A stretch of DNA of 64,000 nucleotides from Datura wrightii (Eukaryota > Streptophyta > Magnoliopsida > Solanales > Solanaceae), in assembly GCA_035772735.1 (NCBI GenBank), contig JASDFA010000001.1:76844001-76908000 (forward strand), written 5' to 3'. The notes beneath the pieces are model-generated. The model saw only the letters and a program-made list of their open reading frames with translations. It was not told where the DNA came from and did not search any database. Numbering within the stretch: the first letter of the stretch is position 1; each line of letters opens with the position of its first letter. Positions 1 through 12,592 of this stretch are shown piece by piece. A program made the translations under genes and the position numbers.

Positions 1-1515
1 CTTATTTGAGAGTAGTGCTTCAGCCCCTCAAGGATCGTCAGTTGTATGCAAAGTTCAGCAAGTGTGAGTTTTGGTTGGACTCCGTGGCATTTTTGGGCCA
101 TGTTGTATCGAGTGAGGGCATAAAGGTAGATTCTCAAAAAAGCGAGGAGGTGAAAAGTTGGCCTAGACCGGTGAATCCTTTGGACATTCAAACTTTCTTG
201 GGTTTAGCTGGATACTATCCGAGGTTTGTTGAGGGTTTCTCCTCCATCGCAGCACCTTTGACCAAGTTGACTCAGAAGAAGGTAAAGTTTCAATGGTCGA
301 AGGCTTGTGAGAAAAGCTTCCAAGAGTTGAAGACTCGACTCATTTCAGCACCAGTGTTGACCCTATCCGAGGGTACCGAGGTTTTTGTGGTGTATTGTGA
401 TGCTTCGAGAATCGGACTTGGGTGTGTGTTGATGTAGCATGGGAAAGTGATAGCATATTCCTCAAGAAAGTTAAAAGTCCATAAGAAGAATTACCCAACC
501 CATGATCTTGAGTTGGCCGCGGTGGTGTTTGCATTGAAGATATGGTGGCATTACTTGTATGGGGTCCATGTGGAGGTATTTACAGACCACAAGAGCTTGC
601 AATATGTGTTCACGCAGAAAGATCTCAATCTTCGGCAAAGGAGGTGGTTGAAGCTACTCAAGGACAATGATATGAGTGTCCTTTACTACCTGGGTAAGCT
701 AATGTGGTAGCGGACGCACTTAGTAAGCTCTCTATGGAGAGTGTGTCCCACATGGATGAGGGAAAGAAGGAGTTGGTGAAAGATGTCCATCAACTTGCAA
801 GGTTAGGAGTTAGATTGGTCGACTCGACTGATGGCGGTTTCGTGCAAAACTGATCAGAATCATCCTTGGTGACTGATGTGAAAGCTAAATAAGATGAGGA
901 TCCGATTTTGGTAAATTGAAAAGAGTCGTTCGAAGTCAGAAAGTGGAGGTCTTCTCCCAAGGGGGAGATGGTGTGTTGCGGTACCAGGGCGTCTATGTGT
1001 TCCAGATGTTGATAATTTAAGGGGTCGGATATTGCATGAGGCACATGATACCAGATATTCTATCCATCCGGGATCCACGAAGATGTATCGTGATTTACGA
1101 GAAATCTATTGGTGGATTGGATGAAGAAGGATATTGCAGAATTCTTAGCCAGATGTCCAAATTGTTAACAAGTAAAGGTTGAACATCAAAGGCCGGGAGA
1201 AGTACTTCAGGATATTAGCATTTCTACTTGGAAGTGGGAAGAGATTAATATAGATTTCATTACATGCCTACCTTGTACTCGCCGACACTATAATTCCATT
1301 TGGGTGGTGGTAGACAGGTTGACTAAGGCTACACATTTCCTACCGGTGAAAACCCCAGATTCAGCGGATGACTATGTCAAACTGTATATTTGGGAGTTGG
1401 TACAACTATATGGAGTGCCCTTGTCTATTATTTCAGACCAAGGTACTCAATTTACCTCTTAATTTTGGCGGTCTTTTTAAAAAGGGCTTTGGATACAGGT
1501 TAAACTCAACAGCAT
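1..1515 (+). pseudogene. Element A: decayed chromovirus pol, 5' piece (RT end, RNase H, integrase start)
   Basis: The piece encodes the end of reverse transcriptase (KFSKCEFW, AFLGHVVSSEGI, FLGLAGYY), RNase H (VYCDASRIGLGC, then HDLELAAVVFALKIW and FTDHKSLQYVF) and the start of integrase (zinc-binding H-H-C-C area near 1030-1180, then the first catalytic-core residues near 1250-1490). The frame is broken by a TAG at 435-437, where element B has a CAG glutamine codon in the same motif, and by several later stops and shifts. Sequence similarity to element D in this window puts it in the Tekay/Del-like chromovirus group. The window starts inside it. It stops in the integrase at the 5-bp duplication AGCAT (1511-1515), where element B inserted, and resumes at 17841. 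Confidence 0.9.
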
Positions 1516-1636
1516 TGTTATACCCCTTAGAATTCCCGGCACCTAAACGACCTATTCACACGTTGGTTAAGTATATTTGAAGGCCATACGTGCTGGAGAA
1601 AGGCCCGGGAAAAGATCGGACGAGAATCCTGTCGAA

Positions 1637-1717
1637 CCATCGCGGAAGGAGCCGAGGCAGAGCCCCTCCGCGATGGCAGCGTGTCACGGAGGAGAGGCCT
1701 CCGCGTTGGCTCCGTGA
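1637..1717 (+). promoter_or_regulatory. Paired GC-rich hairpins upstream of TATA, element B 5' LTR
   Basis: There are two adjacent inverted repeats. CCATCGCGGA (1637-1646) pairs perfectly with TCCGCGATGG (1667-1676), and TCACGGAG (1684-1691) pairs perfectly with CTCCGTGA (1710-1717). They end about 25 bp before the TATA box. Related hairpins occur in elements C, G and H. The function is unknown; the position suggests U3 promoter or enhancer architecture. Confidence 0.7.
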
Positions 1718-1742
1718 CATGTTGGCCCTGTCTAAGTCCAAG

Positions 1743-1750
1743 TATATAAA
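1743..1750 (+). promoter_or_regulatory. TATA box of element B 5' LTR
   Basis: The sequence AGTATATAAAG lies directly downstream of the hairpin module. The same motif recurs in the 3' LTR at about 9564-9571. It marks the likely U3/R promoter. Confidence 0.75.
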
Positions 1751-4104
1751 GCCCACTTCGGGTTTAAATGATTTAAACACTAAGAAATTTCCAGGAAACA
1801 GAGAGAAAAATCAGAGAAAGAGGAAGGACGAAGAAATTATATAATTTTCGTCCGATTACGCTGCTAAACGTTGTCCAAACTCAAATTAACTCCAGATACG
1901 GAGGTATTTAGCAGCAGAGAGCATTCCTACGGATTCAGTTTCATAAAATACGGCCGACGAATCGTCGAGCCACCGAGCTAAGGTAAGTGGAATTGCTCTA
2001 AATTAGTGTCTATGTGTTCCAAGCTGTGAAGTGAATATTTCTCCCTTCTGGACCGCTGAAAAATAGCGAGTTTTCGACCGTCTTTCGATAAGCCTAAGTT
2101 TAGGCTATAAACTATATCGAAAGTAACGTTGCTCTTTACAATAAAGCTGTATTTAGTATTAATTGACGTATTTATGAATGCAGTTGGGAGAAAATAGTTG
2201 AAGCACTGGCCGAGTCTCGTCCGACGGACGAATAGTTCAAGAATAAGGTATGTAAAACTAGTTCTCTCGGCAAGTAAAGTAATATCGGTACAATGTAATA
2301 ATTTACAGACCAATAGAATGTTCAGAAGTCGAGTGTTACGTATATTGTGAATGTTGATACGATATGAGAAGCATCGAGTTGTAACTTGCGTGAAACTTAC
2401 TAGTACTACATAGATTCTAACACAAGTGTTAGAAACTGCCCAGCATGCTCAGTATGTGATGTAATATGAAATGTTAAGATTTTATTGTATTCAGTTGAAA
2501 CCCCGTAAAGTGATGCAATATCCGTAAAGCACTTCAGAGATAGAATGGCAGGCTAAAATAAAGTTTAGAACGCATGTTAGGAATAGTAAATCATGTTAAT
2601 ACAGAAACTCAGTAAACAGCATAGTTTTCAGCAGAAACACTATCTTGTATAGCATTTGCCCCAGTACAGTTTGGCAGGAGACTATACTCATATATATATA
2701 TATATATACCAGTCTCAGCACGTATTAAATACATACAGATTACTATCATTAGTTCAGCATGTACTGTATATGATACTTTACCCCTATTAGCCTCAGCATG
2801 TGAGATATGCAGACAGTATTACCAGTTGAGACCGTTGTATTGTTGGGGTTGGATTACCTAGCATCCATGACCTCCCCAGGGTTAATAGCTGTATCGACTC
2901 ATCCGCCAGAGGACGAGGATACGTCACTCTACAGAGTGGCATGCCGTCCCCCAGGGGACAAAGATGGTATGCCAGTTTTCCCCATATTTTACCTTGGTCG
3001 GCTTTTATAGACCCTCGTCGAGCGGATACGCCCGGGTGTTGATTCAGGAGTCCATCGGACTCAGGTACAGATATAGTCAGGGGCTCAGCGAGCCCAAGTG
3101 CATACCCAGGGGACTGGCGGGATGCTTACAGCCATTTTAGGAGATGGGATGACCGGGGTAGGGGTGTAGATTCTGTGCTGGTTGTACCTCCCGGCTTATG
3201 GGGGCCGGGTAAGGTTTGTGTGTGCCATGTTATGCTATTTCATGTTATGCCATGTTACGTTAGATACGAGTAGATCAGCAGTAGAGGGATATGTCTCCAA
3301 GTATGACTCCTATTTCCTTTCAGTATAAATGAGAAAAGGTATGACTTACAGTACCAGGCAGTTAATCTAATTCTTCCTACTTCAGTTCATCAGTTACATT
3401 GTTGTTTTCAGACCTTGCTTTCAGCTATTGCTTTACATACTCAGTACTAGCGGTACTGACACCCGGTGGGGCGCTGCATTACTTGCCTGCAGGTACTCAT
3501 AGACGAGCAGCCGATACTACGTGATTCCTATCAGCGGTCGAATATTCAGCTCCTGTCATCCGGAGGCTGAATTTCAGAGGTGTATTTCAGTTCCTTTTTG
3601 TTGTATAGTACGGGTAGGTCGGGGCCCTGTCCCGATCATTTCTATTGCTATTCCTAGAGGCTTGCAGTCTGTTTATATTTCCCTGTGGTTAGATGAGCCG
3701 GTCGTGTGAGGCTGTGCAGTTGTATAGCTGTCAGTACTCTTTCTTTCTTTTATATTGGCCGTGTGGGGCCGTAGTTTGCCAGTAGTGGTGACCTTGCCGG
3801 TCACGTAGCTTTCTAGTACTTCATGATTGAGTTATAGATAATTAGACAGCATGGTGGCCTTGTCAGCCCGCATAGGTTTCCCTGAATTGATATGTTTCTG
3901 GTCAGCTGTTAGTACAGGTACAGGAGGCTATAGGCCAATGGGCCGGGGGCTGTGTTTACAGCCGTTATATAGCCCTTTGTTTCCAGAAACATGAGTTAGA
4001 GCCAGCCAGGCACCAGATGTGCCCAGGCCTAGCAGTCCAGCAGTTCAGGTCCCAGTAGGGCACCAGGTGCCAGTCATACCCCCCAAGGCGGGGTGTGACA
4101 AACT

Positions 4105-4116
4105 TGGTATCAGAGC
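4105..4116 (+). other. Element B primer-binding site (initiator tRNA-Met)
   Basis: TGGTATCAGAGC starts four bases after the LTR end and is complementary to the 3' end of plant initiator tRNA-Met, the usual primer of plant chromoviruses. Confidence 0.92.
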
Positions 4117-4313
4117 AGGTCGTATCCCAGGGAGTCTGCAAGCCGTGCTAAGTAGAGTCCTGTCCATAGATGTGTTGTGCACCACATACTATGGGTAGGA
4201 GGCTGCAAGGCATGATAGGATGGTTGTCTTTTATTCTTATTCAGTCGTGCTGTAGAGCGGTACAGTATAGGGTTGAGTCCCTAAAAGCTTACCATATTCT
4301 TTGGTTACAGATA

Positions 4314-7300
4314 ATGTCAGACCAGCGACATCCTATCACAGACCGAAGCCTAGATATTGCAGTAGGGGAAGGCACCAGCAGGATGCCTCACCCTCGTTTA
4401 GAAAAAGCCCAGTCAGAGGGCACTACAGAGGCATCATCCCAGCCTCCTCAACAGTCTCCACCACGTCAGGAGCCACTTGGGGCGACATTACCTTCAGCAG
4501 TTCCTATACCGACACCTTCCGACCAGGAGGTTAGGAGTGCTGTAGTTATGTTAGCACAGCTGATGGCTGCTCAGCGTCAGCCAATGCCGTCTACAGTTGC
4601 GGAGTCATCAGGAGGGCCCGGTAGTTCGAGGGTCTGAGAGTTCTTAGCTTTGAATCCCCCACAGTTTACAGGTACGGACCGGACAGAGGACCCTCAGGAT
4701 TTTCTGGATCAAATGCAGAGAATCTTCAGGGTTATGCATGCCACGCCTACCGAGTCAGTTGAATTGGCAGCATTTCGGTTACGGGATATTGCGGTGTTAT
4801 GGTATGAAAGCTGGGAAAGGTCCCGAGGGAGAGATGTTTCCCCTCCCACCTGGTCCAGCTTTTCAAGAGCCTTTCTGGATCACTATTTGCCGCGGGAGAT
4901 TCGACAGGCCCGGGTAGACCAGTTCCTACATCTGGAGCAGGGGGCCATGAGTGTCCGGGAATATTCCTTGCGGTTTGATTCCTTAGCCCGGTATGCACCA
5001 GCCTTTGTTGATACCATGGCATCCAGAGTACATCGCTTCATCATGGGGTTGAATCCAGAATATGTTGAGACTTGTATCACAGCCACACTGCGAGAGGACA
5101 TGGACATTGCTCGAGTTCAGGCATTTGCCCAGAATATTGAGGGCATCAGACAGCGACAACGGGAGATCAGAAGGGTCAGTCAGGAACAGCGTCGCCGGGA
5201 TAGGCCAGTTGAGTTACAGAGGGAGGCCCGGGGAGGACCCAGGCCACGATTGTCAGACAGGCCGCCCAGGCCTCCGCCTCCGCTATAGTCGCAGGGGGGT
5301 AGATTCAGCCGCAGGGGGCAGTCAGAGACTGGTAGAGGCTCGCAGATGGCAGATTCACCATTACAGAGGAGGGCGGAGCAGAGTAGGTATACCCTACCAC
5401 TTTGCCCTATATGCAGTCGACGCCATCCTGGAGCATGCAGATATGGCTCCACCGCATGTTATATTTGTGGCCAAGAAGGCCATTTAATGAAAGATTGCCC
5501 AGCTAGAGGTCGAGAGGACCGCGATAGACAGGATAGGGCATCAGCAGGGTCACGAGCCATATCATCCTCGACTGGGCGCAGGCCCTCAGTTTCAGCAGGC
5601 AGGGGTCGGGGCAGATCAGGGGCCTCCAGTACAGGTGCGGGTCCAAGCCGCACATATGCCTTACCAGGGAGGCAAGATTCGGAAGCGTCGCCTGATGTTG
5701 TGACAGGAATGTTAACTATCTGCTCGCACCCTACTTATGTGTTGATTGATCCAGGGTCTACTTTGTCCTACATTACTCCATTTGTGGCACGAAAGTTTAG
5801 TATTGCACCAGAATCATTGCAGCAGCCCTTCTTAGTATCCACGCCCGTCGGTGACTCGATCGCAGCTAGTCGAATCTACCGCGGGTGTACAGTAGAGGTT
5901 GCTGACCGTCCGACCACAGTAGATCTGGTCAAGTTAGAAATGATAGACTTCGATGCCATAATGGGTATGGATTGGTTAGTACCGTGCTTTGCCAACGTTG
6001 AATGTTGGACCAAAACGGTCCGATTCCACTTCCCAGGAGAAGCAGTGCGGGAGTGGAAGGGCAGCACCGCTACGCCAAAAGGTAGGTTTATTTCCTACCT
6101 TCGGGCGAGAAAGTTGATATCTAAAGGATGTATCTACCATTTGGTCAGAGTTCAGGATGTCCAAGCAAAATCTCCGACACTCCAGTCTGTTCCAGTGGTG
6201 AATGAATTCCCTGATGTGTTTCCTGATGAGTTACCTGGTATTCCCCCAGAAAGGGAAATAGACTTTGCTATTGACTTGTTACCAAACACTGAGCCGATAT
6301 CAATTCCTCCCTATCGTATGGCTCCTGCAGAACTCAGAGAATTAAAGGAGCAGTTGAAAGATTTGTTGGATAAAGGTTTTATCGGGCCGAGTACTTCACC
6401 GTGGGGTGCGCCAGTTTTATTTGTGAGAAAGAAAGATGGCTCTCTCCGAATGTGCATAGATTATCGGCAGCTAAACAAAGTTACAGTAAAGAACAAGTAC
6501 CCGCTCCCCAGAATTGACGACTTATTTGATTAGTTGCAGGGAGACAAATACTTTTCTAAGATTGACTTGCGGTCCGGATATCACCAGGTCCGAGTACGTG
6601 AGAGAGATATTCCTAAGACAGCGTTCAGGACCCGATATGGACATTTTGAATTTCTAGTTATGTCCTTCAGGTTAACGAATGCCCCAGCAGTCTTTATGGA
6701 CCTGATGAACAGTATTTTCAGACCTTTCCTGGACTTGTTCGTGATAGTATTCATTGATGACATTCTGGTGTATTCACGCTCCGAAGCAGATCACCGGACT
6801 CATTTGCGGACAGTGCTCCAGATTCTCAGGGACCGCCAGTTGTATGCTAAATTTTCGAAGTGTGAATTCTGGCTTAACTCAGTGGCCTTTTTAGGGCATA
6901 TCGTCACAGACGCTGGTATACAGGTAGACAAGCAGAAAATAGAAGCAGTTAAGTCATGGCCTAGGCCTACCACTCCGACTGAAGTTCGTAGCTTCCTGGG
7001 GTTGGCAGGATATTACAGAAGGTTTGTTGAAGGATTCTCGACCATTGCGGCACCTCTGACCAAATTGACACAGAAAGCAGCAAAGTTTCAATGGATAGAG
7101 GCATGTGAGCAAAGCTTCCAGGAACTGAAAGACAGATTAACCTCCGCCCCAGTATTGGCATTGCCGGAAGGCACAGAAGGTTATTCAGTCTATTGCAACG
7201 CGTCAGGTGTCGGGTTAGGTTGTGTGTTGATGCAGCATGGTAGAGTAATTGCATATGCTTCCAAGCAGCTGAGGAAACATGAGAAGAATTATCCTACTCA

Positions 7301-9097
7301 CGACCTGGAATTGGCCGCAGTAATCCACGCCTTAAAGATGTGGAGGCATTACCTGTACGGCGTCCATGTTGATATTTACACAGATCATAAGAGCTTACAG
7401 TACATTTTTACTCAGAGGGAGTTGAATCTACGGCAACGCCGCTGGTTGGAGCTATTAAAAGATTATGATGTGAATATTCTATATCACCCCGGAAAAGCTA
7501 ATGTTGTAGCAGAAGCCCTGAGTCGTAAGTCAATGGGGAGTTTGGCGTATTTGCGACCTGAGAAATAGAAGTTAGCCAAAGAAATTCATCAGTTAGCTGG
7601 TTTAGCCGTTCGAGTAATGGAAACAGAAAATAATAGAGCAGTAATTCAGAATTCTGCTATGTCATCATTAGTCACAGAGGTAAAGGAACGACAGTACGAG
7701 GATCCTGATTTGGTTCAACTCAAAGATAGAATTCAGAGAGGTAAGGAGTCAGATTTTCAGATAACCGAGGATGATGTGCTACGTTGTAAGGGCCGCCTCT
7801 GTGTCCCGAATGTTTCAGGGCTTCGCGGGCGGATCATGCATGAGGTACATTACGCTCGCTATTCCCTTCATCCAGGAGCGACCAAAATGTACCACGACAT
7901 CAGAGACATCTACTGGTGGCCAGGTATGAAAGCTGAGATAGCCGAATTTGTATCTAGATGTTCTAATTGTCAGCAGGTGAAAGCAGAGCACCAGAATCGG
8001 GCGGTTTGACGCAAGATATAATGGTACCTATGTGGAAATGGGAAGCGATAAACATGGATTTTGTAACAGGGTTACCCTGTACTAGACGCAGAAATGATTC
8101 CATTTGGGTAGTAGTTGATAGGATGACAAAATCAGCTCATTTCCTGCCAGTAAGGGCTACCTTCTCAGCTGAGGATTATGCCGAATTATATATCAGAGAA
8201 ATAGTTAGATTACATGGAGTGCCAGTATCCATCATTTCAGATAGGGGAGCACAGTTCACAGCTAGATTCTGGCAGTCGTTTCAGAAAGGTTTGGGAACGC
8301 AGATTAACTTGAGCACAGCATTCCATCCTCAGACAGATGGGCAGGCTGAACGTACAATTCAGACGCTCGAAGATATGCTACGAGCGTGGGTGCTAGATTT
8401 TGGGGGTAGCTGGGATGAGCATCTTTCGTTAATTGAATTTGCTTATAATAACAGCTATCATTCAGCCATCCAGATGGCGCCCTTCGAGGCATTATACGGG
8501 CGAAAATGTAGATCGCCGGTGGGCAGGTTTGAAATAGGAGAATCAGCATTGGTTGGCCCAGACATTGTTCGGCAGTCAGAGGAAAAGATAAAGCTTATCC
8601 GAGAACGTTTATTGACCGCGCAGAGCCGCCAGAAATCTTATGCAGATATGCGGCGCAGAAATCTAGAATTTGCGGTAAATGACTGGGTATATCTGAAAGT
8701 GTCCCCGATGAAAGGGGTAATGAGGTTTGGCAAGAAAGGCAAGCTTAGCCGGAGATTCATTGGGCCATATCGGATTCGACGAAGAATAGGCCGAGTTGCA
8801 TATGAATTGAACTTGCCTCCAGAGTTAGCATCTGTTCACCCAGTATTCCATGTCTCTATGTTGAGGAAGTTCGTAGGGGACCCTTCTACAGTAGCTCCAG
8901 TTCAGGATGTTCAGGTCACAGAAGAGTTAGCATATGAGGAGGTTCCCGTAGCTATCTTAGACAGACAGATTCGCAGATTGAGGACTAAAGATGTTGCATC
9001 TGTCAAAGTATTGTGGCGTAATAGAAATCGTGAGGAAATGACGTGGGAAGCTGAAGAAGATATGAAAGCTAGATACCCTCACCTATTTCAGGCCTAG
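4314..9097 (+). pseudogene. Element B gag-pol polyprotein (gag, protease, RT, RNase H, integrase, chromodomain)
   Basis: One frame starts at the ATG at 4314. In order it shows: a gag core (PPQFTGTDRTEDPQDFLDQM); two zinc knuckles (CX2CX3HX3C at 5403-5438 and CYICGQEGHLMKDC at 5457-5498); an aspartic protease with LIDPGST (Asp at 5748-5750); RT with the catalytic FIDD at 6750-6761; RNase H; integrase with its H-H-C-C zinc site (about 7839-7980) and a complete D,D,E core; and a terminal chromodomain-like stretch (about 8945-9094). Breaks are a TGA at 4635-4637, TAGs at 5286-5288, 6531-6533 and 7566-7568, and a one-base loss near 7999 that moves the integrase core into another frame. The first RNase H aspartate is Asn (VYCNASG, 7197-7199), whereas A and D keep Asp. 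This copy should not make a working polyprotein. Confidence 0.93.
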
Positions 9098-9323
9098 TCA
9101 GGCGACAGGTATGTCTGTATTATTACTTATGCAGTACCTTATGGTTGTATGTCTAGTTATCCAATGGATCCTAGAATATTATGTGCAGTGCCTGTGTTGG
9201 ACTTTTCTGCATTTCAGGTTTTTGCTATAATCCATATTACAGGGGAAACTCTGCCGAAATTTTTCTAGAAAGTAAGTAAGTAGTCCTCTAGATAACAGTG
9301 TACATTCGAGGACGAATGTTCTT
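9098..9323 (+). other. Element B spacer between pol stop and polypurine tract
   Basis: A non-coding stretch of about 225 bp. It ends in a GAGGACGAATGTTC motif that is also found before the LTR of element D (inverted in H), so it is a conserved pre-polypurine sequence of these elements. Confidence 0.7.
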
Positions 9324-9336
9324 AAGGGGGGGAGAA
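9324..9336 (+). other. Element B polypurine tract
   Basis: AAGGGGGGGAGAA abuts the TG of the 3' LTR. In this position it serves as the plus-strand DNA primer in LTR retrotransposons. Confidence 0.9.
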
Positions 9337-10979
9337 TGTTATACCCCGTAGAATTCCCGGCACCTAAACGACCTATTCGCACGTTGGTTAAGTATATTTG
9401 AAGGCCATACGTGCTGGAGAAAGGCCCGGGAAAAGATCGGACGAGAATCCTATCGAACCATCGCGGAAGGAGCCGAGGCAGAGCCCCTCCGCGATGGCAG
9501 CGTGGCACGGAGGAGAGGCCTCCGCGTTGGCTCCGTGACACGTTGGCCCTGTCTAAGTCCAAGTATATAAAGCACACTTCGGGTTTAAATGATTTAAACA
9601 CTAAGAAATTTCCAGGAAACAGAGAGAAAAATCAGAGAAAGAGGAAGGACGAAGAAATTATATAATTTTCGTCCGATTACGCTGCTAAACGTTGTCCAAA
9701 CTCAAATTAACTCTAGATACGGAGGTATTTAGCAGCAGAGAGCATTCCTACGGATTCAGTTTCGTAAAATACGGCCGACGAATCATCGAGCCACCGAGCT
9801 AAGGTAAGTGGAATTGCTCTAAATTAGTGTCTATGTGTTCCTAGCTGTGAAGTGAATATTTCTCCCTTCTGGACCGCTGAAAAATAGTGAGTTTTCAACC
9901 GTCTTTCGATAATCCTAAGTTTAGGCTATAAACTATATCGAAAGTAACGTTTCTCTTTACAATAAAGTTGTATTTAGTATTAATTGATGTATTTATGAAT
10001 GCAGTTGGGAGAAAATAGTTGAAGTATCGGCCGAGTCTCGTCCGACGGACGAATAGTTCAAGAATAAGGTATGTAAAACTAGTTCTCTCGGCAAGTAAAG
10101 TAATATCGGTACAATGTAATAATTTACAGACCAATAGAATGTTCAGAAGTCGAGTGTTACGTATATTGTGAATGTTGATACGATATGAGAAGCATCGAGT
10201 TGTAACTTGCGTGAAACTTACTAGTACAACATAGATTCTAACACAAGTGTTAGAAACTGCCCAGCATGCTCAGTATGTGATGTAATATGAAATGTTAAGA
10301 TTTTATTGTATTCAGTTGAAACCCCGTAAAGTGATGCAATATCCGTAAAGCACTTCAGAGATAGAATGGCAGGCTAAAATAAAGTTTAGAACGCATGTTA
10401 GGAATAGTAAATCATGTTAATACAGAAACTCAGTAAACAACATAGTTTTCAGCAGAAACACTATCTTGTATAGCATTTGCCCCAGTACAGTTTGGCAGGA
10501 GACTATACTCATATATATATATATATTTACCAGTCTCAGCACGTATTAAATACGTACAGATTACTATCATTAGTTCAGCATGTACTGTATACGATACTTT
10601 ACCCCTATTAGCCTCAGCATGTGAGATATGCAGACAGTATTACCAGTTGAGACCGTTGTATTGTTGGGGTTGGATTACCTAGCATCCATGACCGCCCCAG
10701 GGTTAATAGCTGTATCGACTCGTCCGCCAGAGGACGAGGATACGTCACTCTACGGAGTGGCATGCCGTCCCCCAGGGGACGAAGATGGGATGCCAGTTTT
10801 CCCCATATTTTGCCTTGGTCGGCTTTTATACACCCCCGTCGAGCGGATACGCCCGGGTGTTGATTCAGGAGTCCATCGGACTCAGGTACAGTTATAGTCA
10901 GGGGCTCAGCGAGCCCAAGTGCATACCCAGGGGACCGGCGGGATGCTTACAGCCATTATAGGAGATGGGATGACCGGGG

Positions 10980-12574
10980 TGACGTGCCCGATTCGCGCGT
11001 CCGCAAGTGTACGGGTCGTGCAAGTAATATAGTGGCTCTTTTTAAGACCCAGATTGTCGAACCCACAGGGACTGGACCCATTCCTCTAACTATCCATTTC
11101 TATTGTGATCTTAAATACCTCAAGTGTTGGTTATAGACATTTTCGATTGAGATTAATTAAGTCTAAGTTTGGGTCAACGAAATATTCTGAAATCACTCTA
11201 GGAGCAACATAGAGTTAAAACCAATTAATCATGCGATCCTACGATTTGCAATGGGTTAAGCATGGAACTATCAATTGTTATTTCACATAAATAGAATTGC
11301 ATGTTTATGGTCTTTCGAGCCTCTAAACACGGCAATCTAACCTCACTGTATCATTGTGAGCGAGGAGTTTAATTTTCTAGTCGCGGGCAATCAATTATGT
11401 TGTGGTTTACAGGGAAACGATTAGGGACTTTCGTACGTCTAACCATTTAACTCAACTTAGCCTCACAACTACTTCTTCGAGTGGTGATGTGACATCCCAA
11501 GTTGGTCTTTCATAACCCCCGTGTGTCAACCAAGCACGGTGTGAGGTATATTTCTATCCTGACACAATATATCTCCCGAGATACAAACATGCTCCTTACA
11601 TTCTCATGTCCTGACCTAGGTAATGCTTTCTCAAGCTATTACTCAAGCTAACAAATATGCTTTCATGGTGATCAATCACAAAAACAACCAACAATCCAGA
11701 ATGCAAGACGAAAACAACAATCAATAACTTAATTCCAAAACAATTTCATAAAAGCACAATCATAATTCATGGCTTCAACCCTAGAGGAAGGGTTCTTGCC
11801 ATTCATGTTCGTAAAACTACAATTAACATATACTAAACAAACATACTTACATGAATTTGGCAGATGAGAAGGGAATTTGATAAACCCTAGATGAGTTCTC
11901 CCACTTCTCCCTTCACTCCTAGGTGGTTTTTCAGAATAAAATCGTGACCAAATGATTTTAAGAGCTAAGGGTCCTATTTATAGTAAATGGAAAACGTGCA
12001 TAATTTAGCCTGAAATGGAACGGCTCCATGTCACGGAGTGTATCGCGGAGCACTGCCTCCGTGACACGGAGGAAACGCGAAAGCTCTCTGGAAAGTGCCT
12101 CCGGAAACCAAGCTGCCGAGGGTCATCGCGCTGGCCAACGTGACACGCTGCTCATGCAGCGCGTTGGCATGCTGCTGGCGCGCAGCTGGCCTAGCGTGGC
12201 ACGGCGCTGGCACGCTGGTTCTCTACCTACTGCTGCCTGCTGCTGCCTTTCCTCGTGCGCTTGGCAAGGGCGTGGCACGGCGCTGGGCGCGGCACACGCA
12301 CAGCGTGGCACGCTGCCTGGCGCGGCCAGCCTTGCCAAGGCATGCTCCTTGCCGACTTTCGCCACTTGCTTCCACTCCATTCCTTCCTATTCACCAATTT
12401 GTGAATTAGTTCCTAAAAATCCTTGAAACCTACAAAACAAGGACTAATCATGTTGGTTAGCACATATATTCACATTTATATAAAATCACATGAAAGTATG
12501 CAAAATAACTTAGATAAACAAGACTACATTAAGGTATAAAGCGTATCTCGGGCATGCTATTTTGCCCGTGATCA
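10980..12574 (-). repeat. Element C 3' LTR (left copy)
   Basis: This copy is 1595 bp, exactly the length of the right copy, with only scattered differences. It contains the hairpin module at about 12023-12120, a GC-rich region of repeated GCGTGGCACGGCGCTGG-type units to about 12375, and an inverted TATA box at 11974-11983. The 132-aa and 104-aa open frames in the GC-rich part recur in the other LTR and are not convincing genes. Confidence 0.94.
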
Positions 12575-12592
12575 CAACCCCACACTTAAAGC
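12575..12592 (-). other. Element C polypurine tract
   Basis: Read on the minus strand, the tract ends AAGTGTGGGGTTG directly against the TG of the left LTR. This fits the plus-strand primer position of a minus-oriented element. Confidence 0.7.

Larger units (their letters stand above)
1516..4100 (+). repeat. Element B 5' LTR
   Basis: The LTR is 2585 bp, runs from TGTTATACCCC to GGGTGTGACA, and is directly followed by the primer site. Two GC-rich hairpins lie at 1637-1717, a TATA box at 1743-1750, and a short (AT)n run near 2691-2709. The small open frames inside it recur in the other LTRs of this family and do not look like genes. Confidence 0.95.

Noticed and set aside
4105..4116. Possible tRNA gene fragments at the primer sites
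   Set aside because: Only the 12-19 bases complementary to a tRNA 3' end are present, exactly next to LTR ends, as expected of primer-binding sites.
4635..7568. Programmed readthrough or recoding at the in-frame stops of element B
   Set aside because: The stops are scattered, use both TGA and TAG, sit inside domains, and are glutamine or arginine codons in sister copies. Mutation explains them better.
12028..12426. GC-rich open frames of 132 and 104 residues, nearly repeated at 16346-16744
   Set aside because: They are conserved only because they lie in the two LTRs of element C. GC-rich repeats leave several frames open on both strands, and no domain is seen.
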